From: Rhea pennata
Taxonomy: Eukaryota; Chordata; Aves; Rheiformes; Rheidae
Length of the DNA stretch: 64,000 nucleotides
Direction of reading: 5' to 3'
Assembly: GCF_028389875.1 (NCBI RefSeq)
Contig: NC_084702.1
Coordinates: 66,065,582 to 66,129,581, forward strand
Under the pieces are notes generated by a model, which made no database searches, had not been told where the DNA came from, and worked only from the letters and a program-made list of their open reading frames with translations. The position numbers and the translations under genes were made by a program. This document shows positions 25,560 through 36,680 of the stretch, one piece after another. Within the stretch, counting starts at the first letter, position 1. The number at the start of each line of letters is the position of its first letter.

Positions 25560-27099
25560 AAAGTTCCTCTTGTTTCATTTTGAAGGACATTTAATGCTGC
25601 TAATACCTGTCCTTATCTAGAAGCAAACTGAGAAAGGTGTTGCAAGCTCTCTTAGCCTTGGCAGTGGTATTTTAGTTTTATAATACAGATTTTTCACTGT
25701 AATTAAATTCTGACGATGAGTCAGCTTGTTGATTTCAACACAAGTGACTTCTCTGAAACTGTACTTAAAGCAGTATACATTACCTTCTCCTACTCCTCTT
25801 GACACCATAGACTTTCATTTGAAAGTGTGGTATTCTGCAGGTGCCTCATTCTGTTATCCTAGTAGATAACAGTGTCAAGCAGGAACGAAGTTATGAAGTA
25901 AAACTGATAGCGAGTGGATTTGATTGCATTATATTATTTTATTATTAGATGGAATTGCAAAACTGATGTTGGGACAGTGTAAGTGTAGATTAAAGTCTCT
26001 GTGGTTAGCAATTTCTTGTTCCTTGTGTTCTGGAAATTTAAGAATGTTATGAACTGCCATAATGAGCCAGAGCAAAGGTGACTTTGGCCAAACAGTTTAG
26101 GGACTTCCTGAATTGATTTTTCTAGTTCAGCCCTAGGAAAGATCTAAGTAGACAGTGCAGTGTAATGGCAGTGGTGGAGTGGGGCAAAATACAGCAACCG
26201 CTTGCTGTCCATAGAGTAATACCTTTCTATACAGAGGCCAGGCAGTAATCTCTTCAGTTTTGGAAGATGAGAACACATTATATATGTCAAGTGTAGCAGG
26301 AAATAGGAGGAGCTGTTTTTCCCTGGAGACATTTTCCCCATTGCCTGCAAGAGTCAGAAAAAGACTTTTTGATGCCACTCATAGAAGCATTATGGAAATT
26401 ATTAACTTCTAAATATGCTTCTTTTGTTTTCCCACTGAAAGCCACGGATTTGTTCAGATTGAATTGAAAGATACCACAGGACAATATTAAAATGGGCTGC
26501 AGAAGCAAGAGTCAGGAAAAGAATGAGGGTGATATGTCAAATGTGGTTTCTCTCCAGCTATATTTCACCTAATACGTTCCAGAGCATCCTTCATGAATAA
26601 CGCGGCTGCTGTGATTACCTGCAGTTCAAAAAGGGAGTAAGGTGTGCTAAATAACATGGCCCTGTTTATGGTCTTTCACAGGCTGAAAACCAGCAGGTCA
26701 AATGCTATCCCAGAGCAGGTGTGTTGCTTTCTTGAAGTTGTGCCCATTGACACTACAGCAGGTTTGGCCCATGACATTGCCTGTTCTGCTTTCACAGGGA
26801 GGCAATGAATGATAGCATATATTCTGCCTTAATCCTGCAAACGTTGATTTCTGAAGTCTTCCTATCAGTAGGACTTCTACTGTTAAAGCACCTCATCGAG
26901 GAGGAGCACTGGGAGGATCCAGGGGTAAGAACAGGATAGGATTGGTGCAACTAAGAAAAAAGATTATTTTCACACCTGGCAAAACACACAATCGTGTTTC
27001 TAGCTAAGAATAATAATCCTGCTGAAGCGCATAGGACTATGTGGAGGTACGCCTGACATCGGCCGAAATGCTGCACAAAATTGAGCCTTCTTCTAGCCG

Positions 27100-27150
27100 C
27101 TGCTAAGGGTGGGGCTTTAAACAATTTTCTTCCACAGTAGCCAGGGAGGT
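27100..27150 (+). promoter_or_regulatory. CCL28: candidate core promoter of CCL28
   Basis: GGGTGGGGC (a CACCC/GC-type box) directly precedes TTTAAA at 27116-27121, about 100 bases before the start codon. A TATA-like box here would place initiation near 27,146 and give a short 5'UTR. There is no CpG island, which fits a tissue-restricted gene. An acceptor-like tract (CTGTTCTGTTCAG, ending near 27,195) leaves open an upstream non-coding exon instead. Confidence 0.35.
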
Positions 27151-27218
27151 AAGGTCATACTTTATTTCCTGTAATTTACAACCTGTTCTGTTCAGTAAAC
27201 CTTCAGCGCTTGGAAGGA

Positions 27219-27282
27219 ATGGATGTGAGCTTAGTCACTGTTTGTGCCATTCTAACAGTTGCGGTCAGCCAGACATCTGAGA
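27219..27282 (+). CDS. CCL28: CCL28 exon 1 coding part (signal peptide)
   Basis: Encodes residues 1-21 plus the first base of codon 22 and ends at donor TGAGA|GTAAGT (GT at 27283-27284). The peptide has Val/Leu/Ala-rich residues 4-16 followed by small polar residues, typical of a signal-peptidase site region. It is too short to show up as an open reading frame by length alone. It was found from its donor, phase 1 and position. Confidence 0.8.
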
Positions 27283-30200
27283 GTAAGTAATGTACTTCAT
27301 CTATATTTTAATTTCTTAAAGCAAAAAAGAAAAGAAAAAACTGCTTAGAATTGAGTCTGCTTAAGCCTTTACAGCTCTGTAAGGGATCAAAATTGATAGC
27401 TGTAAGGTCTGTGCTGTAGCCTGAGAAAATTTGTAAAGTGAAAGCCTGTCTGTTAAACTAAATAGAACAGTTGCCATTTGTTTTAATGGAATTAAGATTT
27501 CACCTTAGCTTTTCCTTAATGTTTCCATAACAGGTCAGGGGACTTTGTTTCTCTAAAGTGGTTTAAACACATAAATACCAGGTGGGTTATTTGTCAAATA
27601 TTATCAAGAACATGGTAGCTGAGACATTTTAACTGCCAAAGGCAAACGACCTTTAAAGCAGTAATTTCTCAAGGGAATCTATAGACAAAATTTCACTGTC
27701 TAAAGGGATCTCTTGTTCAACTACAATTTCCTCTTTCCAGGCTCCTTGAGAGGGAATATGTTTAGAAAAGCCCTTGATCTTTTTCCTTTAAAAGGAGATT
27801 GCCCTGAATGGCAAAGATTTCAAACACATTTTTTTTTTATGACACACTTCATGTAATTGGTTTCTTATATGCAGAAAAGAGGCTTTGCTTAAAGCTTTGC
27901 CCAGTAATCAATGTAGTATGTCTTGAGGAGTCAAGAGACCTAATAAAATAACACTTTTGTGTTTTTCTTTTCTTTCATTGCTTTTTGTTTTCTTGCATTT
28001 TAATTGAAATATTTCAAAACAGAGTTGAGTAGCCAGTCCTTTGCTTGAATTCTTAGTTTTTCTTTGTAACTTTCTGTTATCAAATAAGCTGTATTCTTAG
28101 CGAAGATAACAAACTCCCAAATTCTGGCGAGCTTCACCCTTTCAGATACTTTTTTCTCAAGCCATTAAGAGCAGAAACTGCTCAGTCCCCTGTGAATTTA
28201 GACAACACATGGACAAATCTGCCTTTAAACTTTATCGGGTTAAGATGGCCCCTGCACCTGCTGGCCTCCGGAGGCTCTGCAAGTTCTTTTCCGGTCAGCA
28301 AGGTCTTGTAGGATAGGAAGGGCATGTGCACACCTAGGTCAAAGTAAAGGTTTTCTGAGACTATGTTCTTTCATATTAAGCTCTCTAGCACAGAGGAAGT
28401 CGCTTCATCACCTAATTTGCCTCATAAAACGATGCTCCACGTTTAACAACAGCCCTCAGTAGAAACAGGCAGAACTGCCTAAGGTTGGGGACAGGCAGCC
28501 GCAGCCTGACTCGACCCAGCGGACGGGTTGGGCTGCTTAGGCTCGGCCCCGGGCACCCATCTCAGTGGCACAGTGCAGGCACGGAAATAAAATTTGGCCT
28601 GGTAAACACAAATCCAGAAAGGTTTCCTTTCCCTGCGGACCTCCGCGGAGCAGTAGCTGTGGGAAGGAGAGTGGGGAAAGCCCTCTGGTGGCCAAAATTA
28701 CATGTGGGCATGGTCGTGGGCACGGCCTTGCCGGACACGACCACAAAAATGACACGGATCAGAACTGTTTTTGTCTAAATGTGAAGCAGAACGGTTTTTT
28801 AATTCTTAAAATATTTAAGAATTTTTACAGTTTTTGTTTTTGAAGACCCTGATATTCTTCTATCAGCATGTTGTTGTCAGCACTGGGGAGTTAGAGCAGT
28901 CCAGCATTTTAATACCTCTAGTAAAGCTGGCAGCATTGAATGAAAGACTGTGTAGCAGATTAGACAAGAGAATTCATTCTTATTTTAAAGGTGGTTGGTT
29001 TGAATTTAATTTTGGAAACAGAGGTTTTGTAAAAGCTCCAGCATGTTTCCTCTTTAAGATATGAAGAGATAAATTTGATATTAAGGGAAAAAAAAAGTTA
29101 AATGCTACAAGGTTCGAATAACAAGTAAATAAGGAAGCGTGTGCCTCCCCTGAAGCAGATAGCTGGAGTTGTTACGATCGAGTTATTCCACTGATGCTGC
29201 TCTGGTAGGAGTGAGGGTCGCCTGAGCGGTCTGGGCAGTGGGTTCCCTCTTAAACTGAGTTGCTTCACAAGAAAAAAGATGCGCGTTCGCACGTTTTATG
29301 TGATAATGTGTGAGGTATTACGTGGTCCGTTTTTGCTAGGAATGGCAAAAATTGCACCTTCTAATAAAGCACTAGATACTCGTGTTTCTTTGGCTGCTTC
29401 AGTATCACACAGTGTTTCGGCAATTTTCAGCCTGTGTTTCCCTCTGCTCGACGCTCCAGCTGCACCGCCCAGCCTGTGTGTCATCGGGTGCAGCAGGATC
29501 CTGACAACTGGTTATTGCTTTCTTCAAGTGCAGTCGATTCCCCAGGTTTAGTTCGTTTGCGCTTTTGTGTCCTTATACTTTTCCCGGTATATATAGTCTT
29601 ACTCTTATTTCACGCCTCAGTGTTTCCAGCTGTCGCCCCACTGAGGTTCTGTTCTCTTCACCATCTTAAAGGAGACAAAGTGAATAAGCCCTGGAATCCA
29701 GACTGAAAAATATGAACAATTTTAAAAATCATTGCTCCATGGTGAAGGCCATGCATCCAACACTTCACAAAGGATGCAAACTGCATCGGAAGACAAGTCC
29801 CTGGTAGTACCCACGTCCTGTATAGACTGTGCAGAGCTGGATTTTGACGGAGGTCCCGGTTTTGTCGGCGGCGTTGTTCCCATGCACAGGCACAGACAGC
29901 TAACAGATTGATGTTGATCTGAGGAACAATCACACATTTCAAAATCATGACCTACATGACATACCCATCTGCCCACCTCCAGCGAGGCTTCCAGCCTTGA
30001 AAATGTCCATATTAGCAGCAGTCCTCATAGCAGAACAGGAAAAGCATCATTGAATTTGTATTTATTCTGGGCCACAGTATTATGATTTACACTTTATTTA
30101 TTGTTATTTCAGTGGCCTAGCATCCTTTCTAGATCTCTTTGCCTGTTACTCAGAATTATGCTTTAATTACTACACAGTCAGAATCATAGGAACAGATTAA

Positions 30201-33200
30201 GGCATTTTGCAACATCCGAGTTCCCCATCTCATCTCCTACTATTAAGCAACATCCTTGCTTTTACAGAGTACCACTATTCTACATTTGCCAAGAATTCTA
30301 GGATCCTGCTTTGTTCACCTGCCAACCAGGATCAGAGCCTTCCTCATAATGAAACAGTTATTGACTTGCTTTGGGTTAAGCTGAAAAGACCTGCTTTGAG
30401 GTACTGAATTCTTAAAACAGCCTCAAGTTTGTTTAGATGAACGTTTTCTGGCAGCTTCTTGAACAAATGAGTACTAAATGATCCACCTTATAGTAGTTAA
30501 TACAGAGCATACATTATATGTACAGTAATTTGCCTTCCATAGACAGCACCTGGATTCTACGTTCATAAACCAACAACACTGGATTAAGAGGTGAAACTTG
30601 TCTATGGAAATGGCCTGAGTATTTTAGTATATAGCATGTCCTGACTAAGTGAGTGATCAATCCAATTAATCAATGCAAGTTTGTTTGTTTTTTTTTCCTC
30701 GTCATACAAAGCCTGCTTTGTAGCTGTATAAGAATTCCATTAGGAAACATTACTGCCTAAAGCTATTAATCTCAGGTGTGATACGGAAAAATCAAGCAGG
30801 TTTTTATTCAAATGTGCTAAATGATGTAGTCTTGCTAGAAAGACAAAGCTTCCTATGCTGTGAAAGCTCTCTTTTCTCTCCACTTCTTTCAAAATTAATA
30901 AAACTATGTATAACATGTTAAATAAATCCAGTGCAAAGATTAGCACTAATGTATTCCAGAAGCCTCAGTGGCAAAGCATGCACCGAAAATGGAGGTTCTT
31001 TCTAGGCATCTTTGGAAGAGAAGATGGGCAGGTGAAGGTATTTCCCAGGTTATTCCTTGCTCACTTTCTGCAAGGGTGTATGCTTAATTTGTTCCAGTGG
31101 ACTTTTCTGCAAGATTAAATTATTTGGATGCCCCCAAAACATATGAAACAGAGACTTCAAAAAGCAGTAAGTGTTTCCCTGGAGAGAATTCCCAAGAAAG
31201 AAAGATGAGAACAGATAATAAAACCTGCCAAAATAACAAAAGAGCAATCCCTGAGGGGACTTCAGGGACTTTCAAGATTCATCACTAAGCGTGTTGATCC
31301 TCTCAGCTGCTTCTTAAGCTTGTTGGTTAAAGAGGCTCCATGTCAGACAACAGGTCTAAATACCTCTTGGGTAAGCAGCGGTAGGATGCATTTCTGGTTG
31401 AGTCATCGACAAACACAGAGACAAATGAAATAGGCATCACAGGAAAAATCTCTCAGAGGACACACGGAAGACCAGAGCAACATCGTTGTGAAAAAATACA
31501 ATTCTTTTCTTTTAACCATTGTTTAGACCAGTGATTACTAACTAATGAGCCTAGTCTAATTGCTGAAACTCAGTGATATTTCTGGTATAGGGTTAGGCTG
31601 CATTCACTAGCTTTGCTTATTACCTCCTGCTTCTACCCCATTGTGGGATGAGAAAGTAATCATGGTAATGACGGACCGGGCAGCAGAGCTCCAGTATGGC
31701 TAGGCGCTGGGCCTCTGCTCTAGGAGAACAGTGTCCTCTCTTCTGTGGAGGACGCTGCTGGGGCTGAGGCTCTGGGGAAATACAGCAGTCCCTTGATTCA
31801 CTGCCTGTAGTTCTTACTATCCGAGTAAAAATAATAATTAAAAAAAAAACTACTTTGAAAACTGACTTCTATTTAGGAAGGTACAAGTTATCACAATAAT
31901 CTGTCATTACAAGGTTTGCAGATGACATTTTCCTGTTGTCTGACAGAAGAACCCTGATACTGTGTATTCATCTGTGATTCAAAGAAAATTAATGTCTATT
32001 TGCCATACTGCAACTGCACTTTCATGCAAAGAAGAAAAAATATTTAAAATATATATATTTTTTTTGTCAGAAAAGTGAAGTGAGTGCAGCTTGGAATTTC
32101 ACAAGGAAATATCCATACAACCTTGTTAAAAAAAGACACACCTCCATTAGAAAGTCACTAGCAGGTTTCTCAGTCTCTGTAAGGAACACTTTTGTCTCTG
32201 TAGCAGATAAGCACCACTTCATTCATGTTCCACTGCAAAACTTCAACCTGCTTTCTTTTGGTGTAACGCACTAGCTTCACATGCAGTCTGCTGTGTGTTC
32301 TCCTATTTAGAGGTAAGGCTTTTTGCATTGCTCTATAAATCAGCTGGGAGTGGTTTAATGCTGCAGTTCAAAGATTGACTGAGCATCCGGTAATTGCATT
32401 CAGTCTAAAATTGCTACTTATGGAAGGGAATCTGGCACATGAGTGACTAATGAGATATTCACAAGATCACTTAGGGGCATCAAGAATTTTGCTTTATATT
32501 TCTTACATGAGTTCGTGTGTATTTTTCCTTGTACAGCTACAAAACTGCATCAGAATTTATTCTTCATTTTCAGTTATAAGGTATGCAAAGGACAGTACAG
32601 CATAGATGGTGCAGATCTGGGTAACAGAGCAAGTGGTGTTTCTAAGTACAGAAAGCGGGTAAAGACAAGAGATTATAGCTAGTGGAGCAAATAGGTGAGA
32701 AAGTTTAGGACACAGCTACATCACTGTAAAACTTTCTGTGATATCCACAGGAGTCTGGCAGCACTGGCCTTGCTGTGTTTTACCAGAAGAAGCACGAGAC
32801 TAGACCTCTCCAAAAAGCACAGCTGACAACCTCACATAGAGTTCAAGACACAATTACTCCTCCTTGAGCTTTTATCCTGCATAATCCTTCTGCTAGAAGC
32901 TGACTGGCAGCAGCAGAAGTTCATATTTTAGTGTCACTAACACTGTCTTGAGCCCTCAGAAAAAGCTCACTTATTGATGCTCAGTGAGCTTACCTCCCAT
33001 TTGCAAACATTAATTAATTGGCTTCACAAACAGTATGCTACTGGACACGGAAAAGACAACAAGGAAATAATCCAGGTAACATAAGATAATTAATCCTTCT
33101 GCAGCACAGTCCTTCTCTCTGGCTTGATGCAGAGGCAGTTGCTAGGCCAACGGGTTTCTTTCAGCCTCATTTGTTTGTGACTGTGAAGTCCCAGGGCTCT

Positions 33201-35398
33201 ATTGTCTCTCCCACCGGGTTGGGCGACCTCCTGCAAGCTGTAGCAGATAGTGTGACCAGCCTTCAGCAACTCCTGCTACCTTGCTAGCTGCTGCAACTAA
33301 CTGCTGCAGCTCTGCTGATGTCCAACATTTTTGCAGTACTCAGCAAGACTCCTTGGAGCAAACAGAGCACACAGTCTTCTTGCTTACAAGAAACTTTTTT
33401 AAGAGGCTTCCTCATCTTCCTGTTTACGGGCACCTTTCTTTCAGCAGGCTTTTCCTGCTTCTTTTTTTTCTTGTGCTTCAACTCTTGTACTCCAAGACTA
33501 AGTGATTACCTAGGGAATAGCCTGGTATACAGACCAGGAAAATAATTCTATTCAAAACACAGAGAAAGGAGACTCCCTCCCACTGCTCCCATCCACTGAT
33601 GGGGACATAGGAGCCCTTGCTGTGCTCACTTTGAAGCAAGGGTTTGAACCTGAGACCCTCACATCCTCGATAAATCACTCAGCCATCTAGCTTTGGTTGT
33701 CCTTGAGCTGGTGGAGGGAATCCTTTTTAGAAGGTATAGTGGGAAGAAAATCAAACACCAAAATCTTCATATTTGTCACCAAAAATTCTTGAGTTTTCAT
33801 GTTCTTTTTAAGCTTTAGTAACTTTTCTATCAAAGTGGTATTAGCAAGCAGGTAAAGATCTGCAGGAGATTATTCCTTAGCAGAGATGCGTTCAGTCCTG
33901 AACCTCCAAGCCCTTGGAAGAAGAGCAGAGCAGAGAAAAGAAGCATTAATTATTTCAAATCCAGCAACAGCATTAATTATTTCAAAAACAAAAGATAATG
34001 TGGCTGATTCAAACTTGCAAAGCAGTATTTTTAAATTACACTCCTAAATACTTCCTGTGTCATTAATGTTGGTGATCATCTTCCACAAATAAAATAAAGT
34101 TTTTTTTTAACTGTACCAAGCCTTTACAGATGTGTGCATAGGAAGAGATGGAGAAGCTGTTCTTTTAATAATAAAAACACACATCTCTGTGATAGGAGAG
34201 GTCAAAAGGATGCTATCTCATCTAATAAGCTATAAAGATGAACTAACCCTTGACAAGTCAAGCTATGGTTTGTCCCCTTCATATCTGTTATTTCTAATTT
34301 TGTTATTACTCTTTTCAGCTTTGTTTCCTGGGGCCTTTAGCTGTTGCACAAAAATTTCAGATGAAATTCCCAAAGGAATTCTCCAAAGAGCGGAGAGGTT
34401 TGACATCCAGAAAGCTGATGGCCTGTGTCACTTAGAAGCCATCATGTAAGAGATGATTTGGGTGATTTTCTATGAAAGGGGTACTTCAAATCAAAAGCTG
34501 TTAGATGCCATTTAAGCAAGTAAAATCTTAGTATGCTAACATCAATTCAATGAAAAATAAGCTCCTGTGTAATTTAAAAACTATCTTTTGTGTGTTATTT
34601 AAACTTCTAATTGTTAAATTTGAATTTCCAGTATTAATATTGATCATTATTCAGCCTATACTAACTCTGAAACTTGCTTTTCTTTCAGCACTGAAGAAGG
34701 ACTCATGCACCTTAAAGCTTCTCTTTTTTTTCCCAACTGTTGGCCCAGTCTCCCTACAAACCTTGCTTAAATTAATTAAATCAGCTTCACTTTAATACCT
34801 AGGCTATTTCTAATTAATGTATTTTTGAGAGTGGTACAATATCACACTGTTTGGGTTAAATTGATACATTTTAAACAAATCCTAGTGAGTACCTTTTGTT
34901 CTTAGACACTTTGATGATGATGATGATAAAATGCTGTAGTTATGTATTTCCAGTACAAATGTACTGTTTTACAATGTAATTGTCTTCAGACTCAGTGAAG
35001 AAGAAAAGCATTTTCTACTGATTTGGGAAAACAATATAATCATGAAAACCTTAGATCCTAACTTTACAGTATCTGAAATGGGACAAAAGCTAATAAACAC
35101 TATATAGCGAAGTGTAACTTTGCAGCCTACATATATGAGGGATATGTATGATAATTTTACAAAGAGGATTTTTTTTACATTTTTTCTTTGACACTGACAA
35201 TTATTTCTCTCTATTATTTCTGGCAGTCTCTACATAGAAGGCAGAAAGTTCTGTGTAAGCCCACAGATTAGAAAAGTTAAGAAATGGATGAAAAAGAAGA
35301 GGTTAAAGAAACACAGAAAAAGTGATAGAAGACAAAGAAGAACCAAAACTAAAAAGAAAGAGAGAAGAAACAGTAACACAGTGAAGCAAGCCCCATAA
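27219..35398 (+). CDS. CCL28: CCL28, secreted CC chemokine, complete CDS in three exons
   Basis: Joining 27219-27282, 34319-34445 and 35227-35398 gives 120 aa; intron phases 1 and 2 are typical of CC chemokine genes. The start ATG has G at -3 and G at +4. Residues 1 to about 21 form a signal peptide with a hydrophobic core. The mature part carries the CC pair at 30-31 and partner cysteines at 58 and 73, giving the two classical disulfides. The segment around Ile51-Gln-Lys-Ala-Asp-Gly and Phe72-Cys-Val-Ser matches mammalian CCL28. In mammals this mucosal epithelial chemokine acts through CCR10 and CCR3 and has an antimicrobial C-terminal tail. Unlike mammalian CCL28, the protein lacks the two extra cysteines. 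The tail (80-120) has 22 Lys/Arg in 41 residues. Its position between TMEM267 and HMGCS1 supports orthology. Confidence 0.92.
28680..28691 (-). promoter_or_regulatory. CTCF-like motif, reverse orientation
   Basis: On the minus strand the sequence is CCACCAGAGGGC preceded by TGG. It fits all positions of CCASYAGRKGGC and most flanking preferences. It sits in a CpG-richer patch of CCL28 intron 1 and faces the forward motif at 5545. Confidence 0.45.
33600..33710 (-). mobile_element. possible tRNA-derived SINE relic
   Basis: On the minus strand TGGCTGAGTGAT (33685-33674) resembles a tRNA A box and GGTTCAAACCC (33650-33640) resembles a B box, about 35 bases apart. This is the layout of an RNA polymerase III promoter in tRNA-derived SINEs. 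There is no folded tRNA cloverleaf and no clear tail or target duplication. If real it is an old, decayed copy. Which family it belongs to cannot be told. Confidence 0.35.
34319..34445 (+). CDS. CCL28: CCL28 exon 2 (CC motif)
   Basis: The acceptor CTTTTCAG ends at 34318 and the donor ATCAT|GTAAGA has GT at 34446-34447. Encodes residues 22-63 plus two bases of codon 64, containing Phe-Ser-Cys-Cys-Thr (28-32) and Gly-Leu-Cys (56-58). Where mammalian CCL28 has a third-disulfide cysteine before Arg-Ile-Gln, this protein has Phe49. Confidence 0.92.
35227..35398 (+). CDS. CCL28: CCL28 exon 3 (fourth Cys and basic tail)
   Basis: The acceptor TCTGGCAG ends at 35226. Encodes residues 64-120 and stops at TAA (35396-35398). 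It contains Lys-Phe-Cys-Val-Ser-Pro (71-76), the C-terminal helix around Lys-Lys-Trp-Met (82-85) and a Lys/Arg-rich tail with no cysteine. Confidence 0.93.
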
Positions 35399-36680
35399 TG
35401 CAGACACCTGTGGACTACGGCACTGTGTACAAAGAAAGCAGAATTCATCAACGATGGGTGATTGTAGCACTAAAATGACCTTTCAAATATCCAGTATCTA
35501 AGGAAAAATGGTGTTAGAAAACATCACCTGAACACAAGACTCTTGCTGGTCAGAATACCAGCAAAATGACAAGGTCTTTTGGACAAAGTCTTGTAGTACA
35601 CGCTCTGCCTTATCTCCTAGATCTACAACAGACTTAAATTCTCCTTTCTCCTATCTGGCTTTCATGGCTACCTCCCCCGTAACTTCTGCTCTAACATCCC
35701 ATTAGACAGTTCCTTCTGCTTGCTCCATTTCTCCTGGTCCCATCCTTAATCCCTTTCTGTCCTGTTCTCTTTTTGCAATCATGTTTCTGCAATACCTGTG
35801 TACTTCTGTCTATTTTGTTTTCTCACAGTCATGAACTTGAATTTTTTTCTGACACAACTTTACAGTTACGTCAGTTATAATTTTACCTGGTCACTAGTCC
35901 ACTTCAACTTGGCAAAAAGCAAGGTATCTTTTTCCTATTCCAGACTGTCTGTGCTTTCAGCTGTTATTATCACCAGAAATATCATTCTGCTGTTCATCAG
36001 ACTCAAAAGTGTGGCATCCAAAACCATGCAACAAAATCATTTCCATTGCTTTTACTCATTTCTTTCCCCATTCAAATTATTTGACTGCATCCTTTGTACC
36101 CTTTTTTGCTGAATTTCTTTTAATTGCCATCGAGGGTTGCTGATCAGGGCCTTTCTTGGGGGGCTGCTAATGATGCCAATCTGGCCACCTACTCCATAGC
36201 CTTCCTCCTACTGCACTTCACTGTCTTCCACTGTGTGGCACAGTCTCCAGTTCCTTCCCTCCTTCCTTGAAATGCTTCAAACTAATGTAATATTCCTACA
36301 ATGCCATCTTAATCCAAGGCACTTTTCCCTCAGAGAAGCACACATGGAAAGTAACACATAAGAGAAAAATAAGAGATCTTAAAAAGAGCTAAGTGCCATA
36401 GAATGCATACTCAAAATATTTTCCTGATGAGCCAAAAATACTTCACATAGGAGTATAATCCTCATATTCCTCCTCTTCCCCTGTTGATTAGTTTGTTGTT
36501 CTCATTCATTGCATTTGATTTAAATTAGCTGCTCAGAGATGTCTCTTGTGTTTGTTTTATAATTTTCAGGTCTTAACTATATTTTGGAAAAATGAGAAAA
36601 TGTACAGCAGGTGACAATAGGCAGAAGTAGCTGCTAATAGGCTTCCAAACTAAAATAAAGGGGAATGTGTGTAGCAAGAT
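35399..36680 (+). other. CCL28: CCL28 3'UTR (extent estimated)
   Basis: Non-coding sequence after the CCL28 stop. The first clear AATAAA on this strand is at 36654-36659, suggesting a 3'UTR of about 1.25 kb. The extent is uncertain because variant hexamers could be used earlier. Confidence 0.35.
36654..36659 (+). terminator. CCL28: candidate poly(A) signal of CCL28
   Basis: AATAAA followed by GT-rich sequence (GGGGAATGTGTGTAG), a plausible downstream element. Confidence 0.4.

Larger units (their letters stand above)
10991..27100. other. intergenic region TMEM267-CCL28, no gene supported
   Basis: About 16 kb in which I find no convincing exon, RNA gene or intact transposon. The open frames present (up to 145 codons, for example 15423-15860 on -) read as low-information translations of AT-rich DNA without recognisable domains. 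Visible structure is limited to T/A homopolymers (17949-17977, 22211-22244, 24530-24555), a TTTC microsatellite (25526-25559), a short near-palindrome (22536-22559) and a small CpG-dense patch (23860-23960). Confidence 0.6.
27283..34318 (+). other. CCL28: CCL28 intron 1
   Basis: A 7-kb intron with no supported exon. It contains a CpG-richer patch at about 28,240-28,760, a perfect-core CTCF motif in reverse orientation (28680-28691), and a possible tRNA-derived SINE relic near 33,600-33,710. Open frames inside it (about 60-100 codons) look like chance. Confidence 0.7.

Noticed and set aside
27136-27150. Tiny exon upstream of the CCL28 start flanked by CACAG and GTAAGG
   Set aside because: It would be only about 11 bases long and overlaps the likely promoter/5'UTR; chance splice-like motifs are more probable.
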